Origin: Rhyzopertha dominica
Lineage: Eukaryota > Arthropoda > Insecta > Coleoptera > Bostrichidae
Reading direction: 5' to 3'
Assembly (NCBI GenBank): GCA_025024175.1
Contig: QCXZ01000053.1
Location: forward strand, 5,642,001-5,706,000
DNA length: 64,000 nucleotides
The position numbers and the translations under genes were made by a program. Positions 61,080 through 64,000 of the stretch are shown in pieces. Below the pieces are notes generated by a model that was not told where the DNA came from, did not search any database, and saw nothing but the letters and a program-made list of their open reading frames with translations. The stretch's first letter is position 1, and each line of letters opens with the position of its first letter.

Positions 61080-62360
61080 AGAAGGATCCATGGACGATTG
61101 CGATAGTTAGACCCAATTTTTTAAAAGCTACAACCCATAATCACCCATATCATCACCATTAGCACCTGTCGCAAGCCGTCAGAAAACAACCATAGAGTTA
61201 TTTTTGGTTAACACCGGTTAATAAGCGTGAAGAGGTACTTTGCGGCGTCGCCTTGACATTTCAAGTAGTGAAATGCAGGCGCTCTTCGTCGCAATTATAA
61301 CAAACAACCGTTATTTTCACTTATGTCATTGAAGAAACAAACATGCGAGTACGGGCGGTTAGAAAATGCGCTTTTCGCATCCAGCAAGCCACGTAAATGA
61401 GCATTCCACAGCCGGCTAGATTTATAGTTGACCTTGTTACCGTTGTTAATGTGAAAGTAATAAAATCAGATTACCACAGTTCTAAAAGCGACCATGTGCG
61501 AGTGAACTGGCAAAACCCGTGTGCGGATGCAAAAACGGATCCGAGATGGGCAAATTCCGCTTCACTGCAATCTTTGATCGTCGTAAAATCATTGATGACT
61601 TTTGTAGTATCTAACCTAATTAACGTTTCATGTACCTTAATATTATTAATAATTCATTCAACAACTAAATTTATTAAGGATTTCAGATTTCTATCTTCTA
61701 CTTATTTCGGAGTCATGTCAAATGTAATGTCGTTAAATACGCCATTTTTGCCAAGATTTTTCAGTAGTTAGAACGCATGTGCTGTTGCAGGGCTTTTATC
61801 CTTCCAGTGTCTCCTGAAGAATTAAAAAATCGAGTAGCCTTTTAGGTAAATAGGTATTGAAATTAAAATTAATTAAAGTTTTTCACATAAATTTTTGTCA
61901 TCCAAGGATAATTACGATGTCAAAAATGAATTTAAAAATGATTTTTTTTTTCATTTCAGGGCAATGAAAAAGTATTTCCTTGTCTTCTTCTTTCCCTCCT
62001 GCAAAATCAACAGTAAGCTGAACACTTTTACTACCAAATGAAAATATCCGATCGTACATGTTGGCGGCGAACAAAAATACCGACCTCTTTCAGATCTTCC
62101 AGCGTCTTCCGAATCGGACCCCATTAGAATATGCGTGGATTTCGGCAATTACCTGGGGCACGCGCAACGTCCAAACTTTACCCCGTACGTATATTTACAG
62201 CCCAGAAGAATCCGCGCAAGAAAAATATAGCCTCACCGCAAAATCAACCCGGGTTTCTGTCTTGACCCAACGTTGAAATCTCCGGAGCGGAATTCTGTTT
62301 TTGCCGTTCTTTACGGCGCCGTCGTTAAAATCGAGTCTATTAGTGGTAGGNATGTTTGAA
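61080..62360 (-). promoter_or_regulatory. CpG-richer region, candidate promoter or first exon of the giant gene
   Basis: Two stretches, about 61180-61600 and 62040-62350, are clearly richer in CG than the surrounding DNA. The right one contains minus-strand donor-like sites (CCCCAG|GTAATTG near 62150 and TTTGCG|GTGAGGC). The first located exon of the giant gene begins with an acceptor at 57958, so a promoter and leader exon in this region would fit. No signal-peptide exon could be proved. Confidence 0.3.
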
Positions 62361-62399
62361 GAGAAATTATAGGTTAGATTTTCATCCATGAAAAAGGAT

Positions 62400-64000
62400 T
62401 TTCAGCCTAATAATATGCTAGAAAAATAAATAAACCTGATAGGTAAAATCGGACTTCACGAGATTCTGCTTTTCGCTGGAGAAACAGAACAAAATCTGGA
62501 TAACTTATGTCAAGGCTGCACAAGGGATGCGGGAGAATTTCACAGAAGTTCTTCTCGCAAAATCCATTGACTTTCATATCTCGTCTAAACTTCTGGAATC
62601 ATGAATTTAAATTTTCTACAAAGAAGACAAGTACATTTGTCTTTTATTATTTGTCTATTGCTTGTTTGTCCATGCAGTCTTCTTCCATTATTCACAGAGA
62701 GAACAATTTGTTTAGAAGAAAAAAATATATTTACGGCAAACAAATTATTTGTTTGTATACGGCGAAGTAAATGATTTGTTTGTTTCAAACCCTCAAAATT
62801 CTTGAAACGGCTAAAATAACATTTATTTAACATAATATATACAAAGCTTTAAATTAACTTTTGAAACTATTGAATCAAGAATAATCATTTCCTTTGTAGA
62901 ACAAAGAATTTGTTTCACTAAACCATGAAGATGTTTGGAATAAATATATGATTAAATTTAACTGTAACAAATATTTGTTTCGAATCAGAGAAGAGGTGAG
63001 TGATTCTCTGCATACCAAATCAATACTTCGATATGTCTACGTATTTTATGCAAGTTTATTCCTATGGCTCCCTGTTTTTTATAAAGGGTATAAAAGTTGT
63101 TTCTTGTAATTAAAAATGCAATATGTCACTCAATTCATTTCCGCAAAACTGTAATTGGTTTAGTAACAAAACATCTGATTTAAATCAGCCTAACCTAGAC
63201 AAGTCCATTGACAAGGTAAATTTTGCTACTTACATATATGTACGAATATAATGCGGAAAGCAAGATATTTATTTTAATTTAAAGGACAATGACAAATCTA
63301 CTGGTTTCTATAGCGTGATAAATGTGCTCCATTTTAATATTACAAATATACTGAATAAATAACGCATTACTTGTAATAATAGTTTGGTACAAATAGGGCA
63401 CTTCATTGAGCAGACTTTACTAACATATACATATACATTTTGTAACAGAGCTTGCGCTAACGATCATGTGCTTGTTTGAATGCCTTATTTTTCTCCTCAT
63501 ATTAAGCAAATACTCTATTTAGGCTTCATACTTGCTTTTAAAATCTGTGACCATTTTCCTTTTTTGTTTCACAATTTAATGAAAAAACTGACAATAATAA
63601 GAAACAAATAACGGCGGCTTTTCCCGATTTACCTTGATACATTCTGTCCAGTGTCCAACCATGGCTAAAGAAGCGGAACCCCAAACTTCCACTTTGCTAG
63701 TGGCACGCGCAAATTCAAACAATTATTTCTTTGTATCCAAAAACAGATTGTTGCATTAAAGCATCATTTATTCTGTTTAAATACATGTTGTTTGCTGTAA
63801 CAACAAGTGTGTTTGAGTTGAACATTTAAATAGTTGAATAACAAAAAGAAACATTGATTTAACGAAAGATATATTTATTAGAAACAAGCATTTACTTTTC
63901 GTTGGAATAAATTGTTTGACCGTGAAAAATAATGTAAAATTCGCTCAAATAATTATTAGGTTACTTAAACTCGCAAGTTCTGTTCGATCTCAAATAAATG
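62400..64000. other. Terminal noncoding interval
   Basis: AT-rich with no recognised gene, RNA or repeat. A short minus-strand ATG segment with a GTAAAT donor near 63640 could be an exon, but it does not encode a signal peptide and nothing supports it. Confidence 0.4.

Noticed and set aside
63630..63690. Possible first exon of the giant gene (short ATG segment with GTAAAT donor)
   Set aside because: It encodes only a few hydrophilic residues, no signal peptide, and has no other support.
1..64000. CRISPR arrays, operons, rRNA or bacterial features
   Set aside because: None seen. Short spliced introns and insect gene families show eukaryotic nuclear DNA.

Overview
This is a single AT-rich stretch of an insect nuclear genome, most likely a beetle. 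Short GT-AG introns of about 40-60 bp, an ionotropic receptor of the IR75 type, and a dense mix of Tc1/mariner, hAT-like, Mutator/YqaJ, Penelope-like, Crypton-like and LINE relics all point to insects. The order is inferred from general familiarity with these repeat families, not demonstrated.

Four host genes are supported, all on the minus strand. From left to right they are: a SAFB-like RRM/coiled-coil protein with one coding exon (337-1695); a complete four-exon PDAP1/HASPP28 gene (16469-18291); a complete eight-exon antennal-type ionotropic receptor (19616-26156, 608 aa); and a giant mucin-like single-pass membrane protein (26733-57957, at least 5,196 residues, 5' end missing). The last has many TTFTYFTT-type modules followed by EGF, SEA, EGF, a transmembrane segment and a roughly 350-residue cytoplasmic tail. 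Many exons of the last three genes are too short to appear as open reading frames. I located them by splice sites and phase, and every intron phase matches in all three genes, apart from one single-base frameshift in the giant exon.

Layout: 0.3-1.9 kb SAFB-like gene; 2-12 kb AT-rich DNA with two decayed transposons and two CpG-richer patches; 12.1-15.1 kb a decayed Mutator/YqaJ element with spliced leader exons; 16.5-18.3 kb PDAP1 with a Tc1-type fragment in its last intron; 19.1-26.2 kb the IR75-type receptor with a Penelope-like element and a DDE transposon in its introns and a mariner relic in its 3' flank; 26.3-58 kb the giant gene, whose introns hold a hAT-like element with a nested Tc1-type MITE, a 2.5-kb foldback, a tRNA-like sequence, another DDE transposon, LINE remnants and a second Tc1-type MITE; 58-64 kb its upstream region, with a LINE fragment, a small MITE and CpG-richer DNA that may hold the missing promoter.

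The receptor and the giant gene are tandem, and the receptor's start codon lies less than 200 bp from the likely end of the giant transcript. The most interesting object is the giant membrane mucin, in particular its terminal-repeat architecture and its cryptic 11-codon last exon, which ends in a PDZ-ligand-like sequence.
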